A DNA stretch of 64,000 nucleotides from Spodoptera frugiperda (GCF_023101765.2 NC_064216.1:3004501-3068500); one strand, 5' to 3'; shown: positions 21,901 to 33,514, numbered from the stretch's first letter. Numbers and translations: made by a program. Notes: generated from the sequence alone by a model not told the origin.

Positions 21901-24900
21901 AAGACCTTGATACCTTGTCTCTCTGTGTGTGTAGTGTATGTGTAGTCAAGATACATACCTGCACGACACTTTGACTGCACGGTTGGCGCGGTGGCTGGGT
22001 AACCGTCTGCCGCGCAACGTGTAGCGGGTTCGATTCCCGCACGGAGCAACTCTTTGTGTGATCCATAAATTGTTGTTTCGGGTCTGGGTGTCATGTGTAT
22101 GTGAAATTGTATGTTTGTAAACACACCCACGACACAGGAGAAAATCAAGTAATGACTCGCTATCACCACATGGCAATTTCCCCTAAATCCCTTCTACCAA
22201 TACCCCCTTAGAATCCCAACCTAATTTACTAAACCAATGTCCACCTACAATATAGAACCATTACTCTGGAGTGTGACCGTTCCTATAAGATTCAAGCCAT
22301 TTCCAAGATATTCCTTTTTGTCAAGTCGAAGTAAAAAACGACGTAAGTTTAACTCTATTAAGATACACCTCTTGCGTAGTTTCGGAAGGTATTTAAATTA
22401 TTTAGATTTTATATGTGGTAATTAGATATAAAGAGTATAGAATTTCTTACTGATATCTGGTACATAAGAGTAGTTATGTACATATTAGCTCATAATCACG
22501 GCCTCACAGAAAATCATCGTGAAACAACGCTTGCGTTGTGTGAGTGAGAGTTACCGGAGCTCCAATTACCCTCATTCCCAAACCCCGATTCCCCAACAAA
22601 CGTTAAATTCCTAACCCCCAAAAGGCCGGCAACGCACTTGTAACGCCTCTGGTTTCAAGTGTCCATGGGCGGCGGCGATTGCTTATCATCAGGTGATCCA
22701 TCTACTCGTTTACCGGCTTCATCACCATCAGCCGAGAGACGTCCACTGCTGAACAAAGGCCTCCCCCATATTTACCGGCTTATTCCATAAAAATCAAAAA
22801 TGTTTCCAGGTGAAAAACCGTTCAACCGTGCCAAGCTAATGAACGTGGGTTACGTGGAGAGTCAGAAAATGGAGCCAAACTTCACTTGTTTCATCTTCCA
22901 CGACATCGACCTGCTGCCCACTGACACCAGGAACGTCTACTCCTGCACGACACAGCCGCGCCATCTGTCGGCAGCTGTCGATGTCTTTAAATATAAGTAA
23001 GTTTGTGTACTGTTCTAAATTAATAGCAACTCTATTTCAAATACAGTAGGGTTGATTTTAGATTCACATGAACCTCGTTCGAACGGTATTGCCATCTCTC
23101 GGCAGCTGTCGATGTGTTTAAATATAAGTAAGTCTGTGTACTGTTCTAATTTAATAGCAGCTCTATTTCAAATACAGTAGGGTTGATTTTAGATTAACAT
23201 ACTTGAATCTCGTCTACTGTTCGACACGGTGGTCCCATCTCTCGGCAGCTGTCGATGTGTTTAAATATAAGTAAGTTTGTGTACTGTTCTAAATTAATAG
23301 CACCTCTATTTCAAATACGGTAGGGTTGATTTTAGATAAAAATACATGAACCTCGTCTACGGTTCGACACGGTGGTGCCATCTCTCGGCAGCTGTCGATG
23401 TGTTTAAATACAAGTAAGTTCAATTAATAGCAACTCTATTTCAAATACAGTAGGGTTGATTTTTGATAAAAATACATGAAGGTCGTCTACTGTTCAGTAC
23501 GGTGGTGCCATCTATCGGCAGCTGTCGATGTGTTTAAATATAAGTAAGTTCAATTAATAGCACCTCTATTTCAAATACAGTAGGGTTGATTTTAGATTCA
23601 CATGAACCTCGTTCGAACGGTCGTGCCATCTATCGGCAGCTGTCGATGTCTTTAAATATAAGTAAGAATGTGTACTGTTCTTATTTAATAGCAGCTTTAT
23701 TTCAAATACAGTAGGGTTGATTTTACGACACGGTGGTGCCATCTATCGGCAGCTGTCGATGTGTTTAAATATAAGTAAGTTTGTGTACTGTTCTTAATTA
23801 ATAGCAACTCTATTTCAAGTACAGTAGGGTTGATTTTAGATTCACATGAACCTCGTCTACTGTTCGACACGGCAGTGCCATCTATCGGCAGCTGTCGATG
23901 TGTTTAAATATAAGTAAGTCTGTATACTGTTCTAAATTAATAGCACCTCTATTTCAAATACGGTAGGGTTGATTTTAGATTCACATGAACCTCGTCTACG
24001 GTTCGACACGGTGGTGCCATCTATCGGCAGCTGTCGAAGTGTTTAAATATAAGTAAGTTTGTGTACTGTTCTAAATTAATAGCACCTCTATTTCAAATAC
24101 AGTAAGGTTGATTTTAGATTCACATGAACCTCGTCTACTGTTCGACACGGTGGTGCCATCTATCGGCAGCTGTCGATGTGTTTAAATATAAGTAAGTTTG
24201 TTTCAAATTAATAGCATCTCTATTTCAAATACAGTAGGGTTGATTTTAGTCGCGCCATCTATCGGCAGCTGTCGATGTGTTTAAATATAAGTAAGTTTGT
24301 TTCAAATTAATAGCATCTCTATTTCAAATACAGTAGGGTTGATTTTAGATTCACATGAACCTCGTTCGAACGGTCGTGCCTGTCGGCAGCTGTCGATGTG
24401 TTTAAATATAAGTAAGTTTGTCTACTCTTCCAAATTAATAGCACCTCTATTTTAAATACAGTAGGGTTGATTTTAGATTCACATGAACCTCGTTCGAACG
24501 GTCGTGCCATCTATCGGCAGCTGTCGATGTCTTTAAATATAAGTAAGTTTGTGTACTATTCTAAATTAATAGCACCTCTATTTCAAATAAAGTAGGGTTA
24601 ATTTTAGATTAACATACATGAAGCTTGTCTACTGTTCAATACGGTGGTGCCATCTATCGGCAGCTGTCGATGTGTTTAAATATAAGTAAGTTTGTGTACT
24701 GTTCTTAATTAATAGCAACTCTATTTCAAGTACAGTAGGGTTGATTTTAGATTAACATACATGAAGCTTGTCTACTGTTCAATACGGTGGTGCCATCTGT
24801 CGGCAGCTGTCGATGTGTTTAAATATAAGTAAGTTTGTGTACTGTTCTAAATTAATAGCAACTCTATTTCAAATACAGTAGGGTTGATTTTAGATTAACA

Positions 24901-27054
24901 TACATGAAGCTCGTCTACTGTTCGACACGGTGGTGCCATCTATCGGCAGCTGTCGATGTGTTTAAATATAAGTAAGTTTGTGTACTGTTCTAAATTAATA
25001 GCAGCTCTATTTCAAATACAGTAGGGTTGATTTTAGATTCACATGAACCTCGTTCGAACGGTCGTGCCATCTGTCGGCGGCTGTCGATGTGTTTAAATAT
25101 AAGTAAGTTTGTTTCAAATTAATAGCACCTCTATTTCAAATACGGTAGGGTTGATTTTAGATTAACATACATGAAGCTCGTCTACTGTTCGACATGGCAG
25201 TGCCATCTATCGGCAGCTGTCGATGTGTTTAAATATAAGTAAGTTTGTGTACTGTTCTAAATTAATAGCACCTCTATTTCAAATACAGTAGGGTTGATTT
25301 TAGATTATAATACATGAACCTCGTCTACTGTTCGACACGGTGGTGCCATCTATCGGCAGCTGTCGATGTGTTTAAATATAAGTAAGTTTGTGTACTTACT
25401 GTTCTAAATTAATAGCACCTCTATTTCAAATACAGTAGGGTTGATTTTAGATTAAAATACATGAACCTCGTCTACTGTTCGACACGGTGGTGCCATCTCT
25501 CGGCGGCTGTCTGTGTTTAAATATAAGTAAGCATTTATTTACCCTTTTAAATGAGTTTCAACTCTATTCCTTATACAGTAGGGTTGATTTCAGATTAATA
25601 ATAAGAAGTAACTTATTATGTTATTATCTATTGCCTTAGATAGCGCCATACGCCATAGCTTAAGACGTCGCACCACTTGTGGCATCGCATCGAAATTTGA
25701 GCTTAACGTTCTCTACAATAAAGTTCATTTCTCGTTTTCCAGGTTACCATACAAGAACTTATTCGGTGGTGTGTCAGCAATGACCAATGAGCAGCTGCGC
25801 AAAGTGAACGGCTACTCGAACAAGTACTGGGGGTGGGGGGGCGAGGATGATGATATGGCGGATAGGTAAGCAATTTATTTAATCAATGTCTCTATCATGC
25901 CGAAACCGATCTTTATCTCTGTATTGGTCTATGTTTATCAAAACAGAAGCAACGCAACGTCACGCTTTTATCCCCGAAGGGGTAGGCAGAGGTGGTCATT
26001 ACGACACGTAATGCCATAAGCGGCATTACGTGTGCATTAACCGCTATACAATGTACACCCCCATTTCACCATTTGTGTTATAAGTCCCATGTAATAGGGG
26101 GTGAGTCTATCGCTATATACTGGACACAATTCCAGACTTCGTGCTACTACTGAGAAATTTTCGAAAACCGAAAAAAGCCCAGTAGTACTTTGCCCAACCC
26201 GGAAATCGAACCCGAGACCCCTAGTCCGGCAGTCGCACTTGCGACCACTCGACCAACGAGGCAGTCAGAACAGAAGTTATATCAAAAATTGTTGTATATT
26301 CGTTGTTTCCTGAAACTGTTATGCTGTGTATCAGAAGCGTGTCCTCACGACGCTTCATAGTAAGCGATTGTCACGTCACGTCGTTTTATCATAAGCGTAC
26401 GATCATGCTGCTATTTATCTTAATTTTCTAACTTTATTGTTTCAGGTTAAAAATAAATAATTACCACATAGCAAGGTATCCGATGTCTATAGCGCGATAC
26501 GAGATGTTGACTCACAAGAAACAACGACCTAATCCTAAAAGGTAAGTGTTAAAACTTGTATAACTTTTAAAGCAACGTCACGCCTTTTACCCACGGGTAA
26601 GCACAGACGCACATTACAGCACGTAATGCCGCTATACAATGTACACCGACTTTTCACCATTTCTGTTATAAGTCCCATGTAATAGGGGGTGAGTCTATTG
26701 CCATATACTGGTCACAATTCCAGACTCCGTGCTACTACTGAGAAATTTTTCGAAAAACCGAAAAAAACCAGTATTAGTTTGCCCGACCTGGGAATCGAAA
26801 CCTTAACCCCATTCTCCGGCAGTCGCACTTGCGACCACTCGACCAACGAGGCAGTCATAAATCATTTTTATAATTCTATGCCTGTATATTTTCAAAATAT
26901 CAATGTTTATTTTAAACATTCCAGGTATCAGCTTCTGTCGCAAAGTAAAGCATTCCTCAAAGACGGCCTGTCTAATCTCGACTACAAAGTGAAACAAGTG
27001 ATAAACTATCATCTCTACACTCATATATTAGCAAATATAGACGAGCATAGCTGA
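18994..27054 (+). CDS. beta4GalNAcT: Beta-1,4-N-acetylgalactosaminyltransferase (B4GALT family), complete, 8 coding exons
   Basis: It should transfer GalNAc from UDP-GalNAc to terminal GlcNAc in the Golgi, forming LacdiNAc; a Trichoplusia ni homologue has this activity. Coding exons: 18994-19130, 19532-19824, 20457-20592, 21263-21360, 22810-22996, 25743-25865, 26446-26541 and 26925-27054, all GT/AG, joining in frame to 399 codons. The N-terminus is type II: signal anchor at residues ~15-37, then a Ser/Thr/Asn-rich stem to ~145. Visible motifs: FNRAKLMNVG (226-235), metal-binding HDID (252-255), LFGG (290-293), WGWGGEDDD (313-321) and MLTH (345-348), the Met/His metal ligands. Leu290 replaces the Tyr that favours UDP-Gal in vertebrates, which argues for GalNAc use. 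The first in-frame ATG follows a plausible 3' splice site (ag at 18957-18958), so a 5' UTR exon lies upstream. The downstream paralogue has the same intron phases. Confidence 0.94.
19316..19475 (-). repeat. tRNA-derived SINE-1 body fragment in intron 1
   Basis: CAATGTACACCCAGTTTCCA, AGTCCCATGTAATAGGGGGT and CCAGACTCCGTGCTACTACT match the SINE-1 body. The tRNA-like head is absent. Confidence 0.7.
19858..20050 (+). pseudogene. Non-LTR retrotransposon ORF2 C-terminal remnant in intron 2
   Basis: One plus frame from about 19867 reads VRTAREWNSLPESVF ... GVFKARVNRLL ... APP then stop at 19985. The WNSLP and FK.RV...L spacing is typical of the C-terminus of CR1/Jockey-like LINE ORF2 proteins. The following ATCACTTACCATCAGGCGAG is the usual 3' UTR text. 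It is 5' truncated and in the same orientation as the host gene. Confidence 0.7.
20056..20168. mobile_element. MITE G fragment (GCATCGCACGCATTCCG family)
   Basis: TAAGCGTCCACAGACTCGCA, CCGTATGACGTCATCGGTAC and CGATGCGGATCAATGGACAC are shared with 33828-34012. The terminal text is shared with 36854-37296. Confidence 0.6.
20204..20361 (-). repeat. tRNA-derived SINE-1, head and proximal body
   Basis: GAGTCGAACCCGAGACCCCT and TGCGACCACTCGACCAACAG are the reversed tRNA-like head with box B. It lies in intron 2. Confidence 0.75.
20634..20742 (+). pseudogene. Truncated duplicate of exon 3 of the GalNAc-transferase
   Basis: This repeats 20451-20559 (end of intron 2 with its TTTCAG acceptor plus the first ~103 nt of exon 3) 183 bp downstream. 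The reading frame is intact but the copy stops after ...NCTA and has no 3' part and no donor; continuing the frame gives YNN and a stop. All six base differences from the original are at third positions and synonymous (ACT/ACG, AAG/AAA, CCA/CCT, TTC/TTT, CCT/CCC, CCC/CCA). It could serve as an alternative terminal exon, be a relic, or reflect two haplotypes joined by assembly. Confidence 0.85.
20925..21002. mobile_element. Foldback MITE E, partial copy
   Basis: TTAGTACGTGTTTGCTTTTC, ATCGAAACAAAAGCGCCGAA and CGGTCTTGTTTCGTTAAC resemble the arms of the E family. It lies in intron 3. Confidence 0.45.
21443..21773 (+). mobile_element. Two adjacent Helitron-like copies (TC...CTAG)
   Basis: The first spans 21443-21634 (TCTATACTAATATTATAAAA ... 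GGAAGTAGCTAG). The second, internally deleted, spans 21635-21773 and ends GGAAGTAGCTAG before a T. Both match 6651-6846. They lie in intron 4 of the GalNAc-transferase. Confidence 0.65.
21972..22147 (+). repeat. tRNA-derived SINE-2, best-preserved copy
   Basis: TTGACTGCACGGTTGGCGCG, GCGGGTTCGATTCCCGCACG (box B), TTTGTGTGATCCATAAATTG and the tail CACGACACAGGAGAAAATC are all present. It lies in intron 4. Confidence 0.85.
22497..22795 (-). repeat. Dispersed moth repeat A interrupted by a 51-bp insertion
   Basis: It starts CACGGCCTCACAGAAAATCA and runs through GGCGGCGGCGATTGCTTATC to TTTACCGGCTTATTCCATAA. The TTTACCGGCTT motif is present twice (22709-22719 and 22771-22781), flanking an insertion. 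It lies directly upstream of exon 5. Confidence 0.8.
22720..22770 (+). mobile_element. 51-bp nested insertion with 11-bp target-site duplication
   Basis: The insert (CATCACCATCAGCCGAGAGA ... AACAAAGGCCTCCCCCATA) carries GACGTCCACTGCTGAACAAA, the hallmark text of moth RTE-like LINE 3' ends. It is flanked by the direct repeat TTTACCGGCTT. This fits a severely 5'-truncated retroposition event. Confidence 0.75.
22940..25545 (+). repeat. Exon-derived minisatellite: ~20 copies of exon 5 3' end plus splice donor
   Basis: The last ~65 nt of exon 5 (from about ACGTCTACT) and the first ~70 nt of intron 5 are amplified in tandem, ~135 bp per unit and roughly 20 units including the native one. Each unit repeats CATCTATCGGCAGCTGTCGA, then TGTTTAAATATAA|GTAAGT, then CAAATACAGTAGGGTTGATT. 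Nearly every unit keeps the GTAAGT donor. Several keep a frame matching the native ending SAAVDVFKYK. The TTGATTTTAG at the end of each unit could act as a 3' splice site, giving pseudo-exons of about 74 or 78 nt. Native exon 5 uses the first donor (22997). Confidence 0.93.
25950..26264 (-). repeat. tRNA-derived SINE-1 copy in intron 6
   Basis: ACGTCACGCTTTTATCCCCG, AGTCCCATGTAATAGGGGGT, GAAATCGAACCCGAGACCCC and GACCACTCGACCAACGAGGC show a near-complete minus-oriented copy. Confidence 0.85.
26571..26855 (-). repeat. tRNA-derived SINE-1 copy in intron 7
   Basis: ACGTCACGCCTTTTACCCAC, GTCCCATGTAATAGGGGGTG and CGACCACTCGACCAACGAGG show another near-complete minus-oriented copy, ~350 bp from the one in intron 6. 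Confidence 0.85.
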
Positions 27055-27394
27055 TGGACATATTTCGCCAAGCTACTGTTTGGCGATGATCGGTAACACA
27101 CGCTCAGTGCACTGACACTACGATAATGACAGGTATCTAGTGTTGCCTGACAAAAAAAATACCTTTCTACGGTAGAAAATGGAAGTTTGAAAACTACCAA
27201 ATTCGTGAAAACGCAAACGGACTGTTATAAAACGTCTTGTCAATTGTGATTGTGCAACAATTATGATTACAATGTTATGTAATGTTATTAAATGAAGTAA
27301 TTAATTGTAAGTAGATAACGACTGTTGTTTCAACATTTTCTAATCATTCCACGTTTTTCTATGTCATAACTTTACTAGTAAGTTACTCAATCTA

Positions 27395-27721
27395 AATAAA
27401 TGGCAACACTAGGAATTTGTCTGCTGTTTATAAACATAGATGCTTAAGAAAAAAGGCGTTTTTATTAATTTAATTCTTCAATATAGAATGTAAATTTTAA
27501 GTTAATATTTGAGATATTTTTACTTTCGTTGTAATAATATCATCCAAATGTATTGTAAGAAAATGTATGCGTTATAAATGTTTATTATTTTATTTGTAAC
27601 TTATTAGGTATACGATATCTATATATAAATATTTTACACCATTTAATTGTGATCTTATTTCGTGCTTTTAAAAAAATCGTATGTAAATTTATGACAAATG
27701 GCTGAGCAAGAATATAATAAA
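27395..27721 (+). terminator. Candidate polyadenylation signals of the GalNAc-transferase
   Basis: AATAAA occurs at 27395-27400 (341 nt after the stop) and at 27716-27721, in AT-rich 3' UTR-like sequence. Which one is used cannot be told from sequence. Confidence 0.4.
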
Positions 27722-28124
27722 ATTGAAGACTAATTCGATTGGTTACGCCTGTAAGTTTGACAAAGGAAAATTTGATGTAAAAAGATGTATATATATAAAG
27801 AAGATAGTGTAGATATGCGAGGAGGGCATTTTATTATGTAAAGTACAGAGTGACAATATAGTACATAAAACAATTCTACTTAGAATTATTATTACGCTCA
27901 GAGCGTAGGTGATGGAAGTACATTTACTACTGAATAATATAATATTATACTTATTAACTATTAAACATTATGTAATAAAATTCATCAGAGCATTTGGTAG
28001 GAAAGATATAATTTCTAAAAATTTATTGACACGTTCATACAGTGTTTTTAATTACTAGAGTATATTCTGCTCTCTCTCTCTACTACTCTGCTAGACTCTC
28101 TACTACTACTCTACTAGAGTGTAT

Positions 28125-28250
28125 TCTTAACGAAATCGAAACGAGACAGCGTTCTGCGCTCTGATTGGTTGATTCATTGGAGCCGACCAATCAGAGCGCC
28201 GACTGCGGTCTCGTTTCGATCTTGTTAAAACTATCTCGTACTAAGCCATC
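28125..28250. mobile_element. Foldback MITE E copy
   Basis: AACGAAATCGAAACGAGACA, GCTCTGATTGGTTGATTCAT, CGACCAATCAGAGCGCCGAC and CGGTCTCGTTTCGATCTTGT form a long dyad, followed by CTCGTACTAAGCC. Confidence 0.65.
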
Positions 28251-28695
28251 AAGTTATTTTCAACATTTTTGATGACAGCACTGATAGACAGCAAAGAAGA
28301 GTGTTTGCAATATTTACATGTCAGTTACGAAACAAAAATAAAAATTTATTAAATGTTCATCTACCTATCCAATGTAGGTAGGTAGTTAGAATAATATCTT
28401 GGGACAGAACAGAGCATTTTTACAAATAAATTTGATTAAACGAAATTGTTCCTATATGGAACTGAAGGTCACCCCTACCTCTACACTCGTCGTACTAGAA
28501 GCTACTCGAAAAGTCACATCTTTAGAAGATAATTTTATATATCTTCTATATTGTATATTATATGACATGACATACCGTTACGCCTTTTATTACACAAAGG
28601 GACAAGTATGAGATTCTTTTTGCCACTTGTATGTCCCATATAATAGGAGGTTTAGTAGTCCTGTGCCCATACAAATATTTTTTAATTTAAAAATC

Positions 28696-28750
28696 CAGTG
28701 CAAGAGGGACGGAGCTATGTAGGTTGTATAGCTCCTTTCCTCTTGCACTG
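28696..28750. repeat. 55-nt hairpin, CAGTGCAAGAGG arms
   Basis: The left arm CAGTGCAAGAGGGACGGAGC and the right arm GCTCCTTTCCTCTTGCACTG pair with two to three mismatches around a short loop. It is a compact stem-loop of unknown function. Confidence 0.6.
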
Positions 28751-29364
28751 CTCAATGATCGACCATTCTGACACAATTGTTATAGCAGACTAAGGCCCCT
28801 GTAATGTGTTTTTGAGAATCTAACCCAAGATACCTTACTCAGCAGTGGCTGGCGAACGCATGACTGATAAAAAAAATTGAATTGTTTATAATGTGATTTT
28901 CGACAATATTTCTCAATAATGCTGAAGTCTACCAACCAGTGTTTCCAAGCCAAGCTTCATTTAAATCATTAACTTTGTTATATTTATTCTTCTTCCAATA
29001 ATTTGGACATGAATTGATCGAGACCAACTCGTAAATACTCGTACCAACCATGTAACTAAGTAAATAACGAGAACAATAACATTGCTCCCAGTTTTCTGGT
29101 ACTAAAACCACTGTATGACCTATTACTTAAAATAATGTGCCGAAAAACGGGGTGAGTAGAATTCAAATGGGTGAGAAGATGTTAGAACATTTCCCCAACA
29201 TTTATTCTCCCCTCATACGTTATCTATTCACCTCTCGAATTCTGTGTTGCCATTATTTGGAGTAAATTATATTACTAAAAGACAAAAGTATTTAAAATTC
29301 ATGTTATAAATAATTTTATTTCGTGATATAGTAATTTATATTTTTTTTATCTATGTACATTTAT

Positions 29365-29450
29365 TATATTACTAGCTTCCACCCGCGACTCCGTCCGCGC
29401 GGATGTCGGTCTTCGCGTGGATGTTTTATTTCTCCATTTTGAGTAACTCT
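29365..29450 (-). repeat. Dispersed repeat end (GCGACTCCGTCCGCGCGG)
   Basis: ACTAGCTTCCACCCGCGACT and CCGTCCGCGCGGATGTCGGT are a common insect repeat terminus, seen here in reversed orientation. The rest is too decayed to classify. Confidence 0.4.
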
Positions 29451-32400
29451 GACAATGACATCTTATAGATATCAATTGGACCCAAATACGGCTAGGCCCA
29501 TAATAATTAAGGAGATCCCTCTATTGAGCTACTGCTGTTGAGCTCGCGTTCTGTAGTAAGTATTTTTTTCATAGTAATTCCGACCTTGATAAGTAGCATG
29601 TAGCAGTAAATTACTGACAGTGACGAAAAGTTTGCAAAAATAAAAAAGTGATCGTGACAATGCGACAGAAAGTTAATTGAGAGCTTCAGCATACACAACA
29701 TTGTTAGTGAGCTCGTCCGGAATATGAACATGAAGATTTCTTGGACTGCTCACACAGGAAACAGCTACCTACGTAAAGTTAGCTGGATTCACGCGCACTT
29801 TATTTAATCTATGGCGGTGATCTCCAGTATGGCTTGAAACTAGTCGAGTTCCTCGTCAAATAGTTACGTGAGTAAGCAGACATCTATAATTTGCACCGTG
29901 ACTTTTATGTCTTTTTTATCATATGATTTTTTATGTTTATTGTTTTTTAAATGGTGCAAATAAACTGATTCCTTTTTTTCTTTCTTTCTTATAATAATTA
30001 ATTTAGTATCTCACGAAAGTTATAATACAATAAAAAGTTTATTTACCGTTTACGTTTTAAGTATAGCATAGATAGTCATTTTATCAGGAAAAAGGCCTAA
30101 ATGGAAATAATAATAATACAAAACGTTCACTTATGGTGCTGCTAAGCAGTTACGGAATATTAAAATATACTATACCATGTTTAGCTCAACTTAAAATTAA
30201 AAAATTATAAAAATCAAAATAAAAAGAATCATGTACCTATAATACCTGCCAGGTTTTGTCTATTTCTACGAAAAAAAATGTTACATGACTGACATAAGAC
30301 AGATGACAGATGTCACTTCAAGCGTGACACTTGCTCCTGTCAATTTATAAAAAATAATAATGTACAGTGTCGCCATTTATGTCTACACCTGTTAACAACA
30401 CACATTTCATTTAAAGTATTTACTCTGTAAAATAATTATAATTCCTGTGGATAGTCAACACTATGTAATAACAAATGATTCGCTATTATAAATCCCTTCT
30501 GGTAATAATCTTCATAATAATATTTAATTATGTTTGCAAATCATATATTGTTGATATAAAGTATTCTACTAAATTAGTCATCGCGAAATATCCATTAGTC
30601 AGGCTGACATGAATTGGTATCTGAAGTGCTAGTAAAAGCATATCGCTGTCCTTATCACTCACTGAAGTTTGAACTTACCTCTCACTCATTTAGTCCCACG
30701 ATAAAGAGGCCAAGACTCATTGAACTAATTATGTATTACTGTATTAGCTGGTTCGTGTATTAAAATAAAATAAATGCTGTACCAATATTCCATACGATGT
30801 AAAAATGTTTTATACTAAATCTATGTACTTATTAAATAAATAAATAAAATTGTAAATAGCTTTTGTAGTTAGATAGACAAACTTATTTAGCAAAATACAA
30901 TTTAATTTAGAAATTATATCCTTACTGTTCAAAGCTTTATGTTAAAACAATTCTAAGGGCTTATGTAGACAAGCAATGTCAAGCTGTGTACACAAGCCCT
31001 AATGTATACCTACGTAAGTTACTTTTAAACAATCTTCATACCAATTTCTTTAAGCATAGAGTTTATTTTTGTGTATTTCTACATTGTAAGGTTTTTTATG
31101 ACTGCTCTTATGAAGTTGTAGATTGCTTTATTTGTTCAATATAAATTGTTATCAGTTAATACTAATGTGCCAATGTAAAAGCCCGCGCATATTAACCACA
31201 GAGAAAACCGAATCTGTAATGGTGAAAAATAACGCGAGGTTGAATAATAATCGACCATATGATAACCCTAACTTAAGGTTGAATATCGCTTGCGCTTATT
31301 TCAGTATGGCTGCGTTAATTTTTTAACTATTTTTTATTTTTTTCTGGAACTGAGTCTTATCATTGTCTCTGTGAAGTGAATTCCTTTGTTATTTTAATTT
31401 AAACCTTATTCACTTAATTTTAAGGGATACAATGTGATACATCTGTTTATGAGTGAAAGATACACGCCATTGCCCAGTAAAAAAAAATTACGCGCCTTTG
31501 CGTATTTGCAGTTCTGTCAACCGATTGTAACTCTTATAGCTAAAGAGAAAAAAAGACAGATTTGAACAGCACCAAATTTTTGGTTTGCTCTTAAAATATT
31601 TGAATGTAAAACCATTCTTATGCCTAAGTGAATAGAACACACAATTGTTTAAAATTACTGTAAAATTAGAAAGTTTGTTTATAGAACTATTTATTTTTCT
31701 GAAGTCTAATTATTGGGCAATGGTGTGTACTTTATTAGGCCTAATAGCAATGATATGTATATTTAGATTGAGCTAGAAACTGGAAATGGAATGGACATCG
31801 TAATTGTAAACCCCGTGACGTCAGATTTTTATATTTTAAGTAATTTCTATATTTTAATTATTATTTTATGAAATGGATGAACGCTTGCCCTTTTCAGTAA
31901 TAAGTATAGTAAAATTTTAGTTTTTTATTCTATTTTTTACGTCTATTGATTGATTGACTGGACCAAGCTTAGCCTACAAACTTTAAAGTTTAATGCTCAA
32001 AATTATTGGCAACTCAACGCAGACTTGCTAATGTTGCCATATTAAAATTACCCCTAGTCATGGGTAGGAATTAAAAAAATCCTACCTATATTTTATTACT
32101 GTCCCCTTTAAAGTTTGTAGGATATGTAAAGTCTTCTAAATTATGAAATAAATTTTATATTTACATATTTTTATAATGATTTAAATCCTTATTTCTGTAA
32201 TTAATTTTAGCCAAATACCTAATATAGTAATAACCAAATGTATTTATTTTTTTAATTTTGCTTTCCATAAGTACTTGGATACTGTACTTGTATTAAAATG
32301 TATGATAATAAATGAATTAAAATAAAACCAAATTACCTATGTGGGTGGCAAAAATGGTACTATTAGACATCAGTACCAAATGACAATATTTATACTGTTT

Positions 32401-33139
32401 TACGAAGAAACTAGTGACATCGTCAGCTGCATAGTTAAATTGGTTTTAGGTACTATAGTAAAATATTTGTACCTGTTTTTACTGAAGGTATGTGCGAAAA
32501 ATTTAAAGGCCTACTTGACATCACAATAATAGATAATTATATGAAGTAACTATGTATTCAAATTACTGATTACGAATTCCTGTACTCGCGTTTATAAATA
32601 CAATGGGTGCTACCGTTTTTTGTCACTAGATGGCGCAAAATGCAGAAAGAGATTTTTTGTCCAATCACTGCAACTCAAATATTGACATCCAATAGTGAGA
32701 CATTCGCTAATTCCCTATTGGACGTGAAACGAGAGGTTCACACTACCGCCATCTGTTGGGCAAAATACAGTAGCTCCCATTGATAAATACATAGTTTTAG
32801 TGTTACTCCGCTTAGACGAAATTCTTTATAAATAAACCTTATACCCTACATTAGATAACGATAGCTTAGACCATGAGTTACTTAAAGAAAAGTGATATAA
32901 ATAATAGATTTTATTTCAGAAAAATGTTTTAAGTAAATAAAATGGTTTGTTTTTATTTATTTTCTCGTTTCATTTTAAACCTACAGCATAAAAAGCGTAA
33001 AGATGCAGATGTATGAAAATAAACAATATAGGTATTACCATAATAAATGCTAACGATCACTTTAAGTGTTGAATTAAAGGTTAAGTTAGCAAAATTCAAC
33101 TTTATTCCCAACTTTCCGAAGGACTATTTGTGAGTGATA

Positions 33140-33300
33140 AATCATCAAATGATTCCTCCCGCTCTAGGTGAGGCGGGTATAGATAGAAGTATCAGTCTCT
33201 GATTAAACCATCCCGGTTCAACTAACCCTGCTCCGAGTCGGGACCGCAGCATGTATTAGCGACCTTACCCCCAATCCCCGTTCCCGAGGGAATTGGAAGT
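33140..33300 (+). repeat. Dispersed repeat I copy
   Basis: ATCATCAAATGATTCCTCCC, GCTCTAGGTGAGGCGGGTAT and AACCATCCCGGTTC align with repeat I. It is diverged. Confidence 0.5.
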
Positions 33301-33514
33301 AAATCGTAGAAAACAAGGACATAAATAATACAAATGAGAGTTTTAAGTCAATTTAATACCATCGCAAAACATTGAAGTTTAGGCATTGTCACACGAAAAA
33401 AAAAAATAAGAGCACGCTACTCACAATCACATTGGACCGAAATTAAAAAAAAAATGTACACGAATCACAGTTGGTTTACACTTTGAAATAATTATAATTT
33501 ACACTTAACATTTT

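Noticed and set aside
24319..24510. 63-aa minus ORF inside the minisatellite, with repeated FERGS...ESKINPTVFK
   Set aside because: It repeats because the DNA is a tandem array. It is antisense to the transferase and interrupted in other units.
22940..25545. CRISPR-like array (regular repeats with variable segments)
   Set aside because: This is a eukaryotic intron; the units are ~135 bp of contiguous homologous sequence derived from an exon-intron boundary, with no unique spacers.
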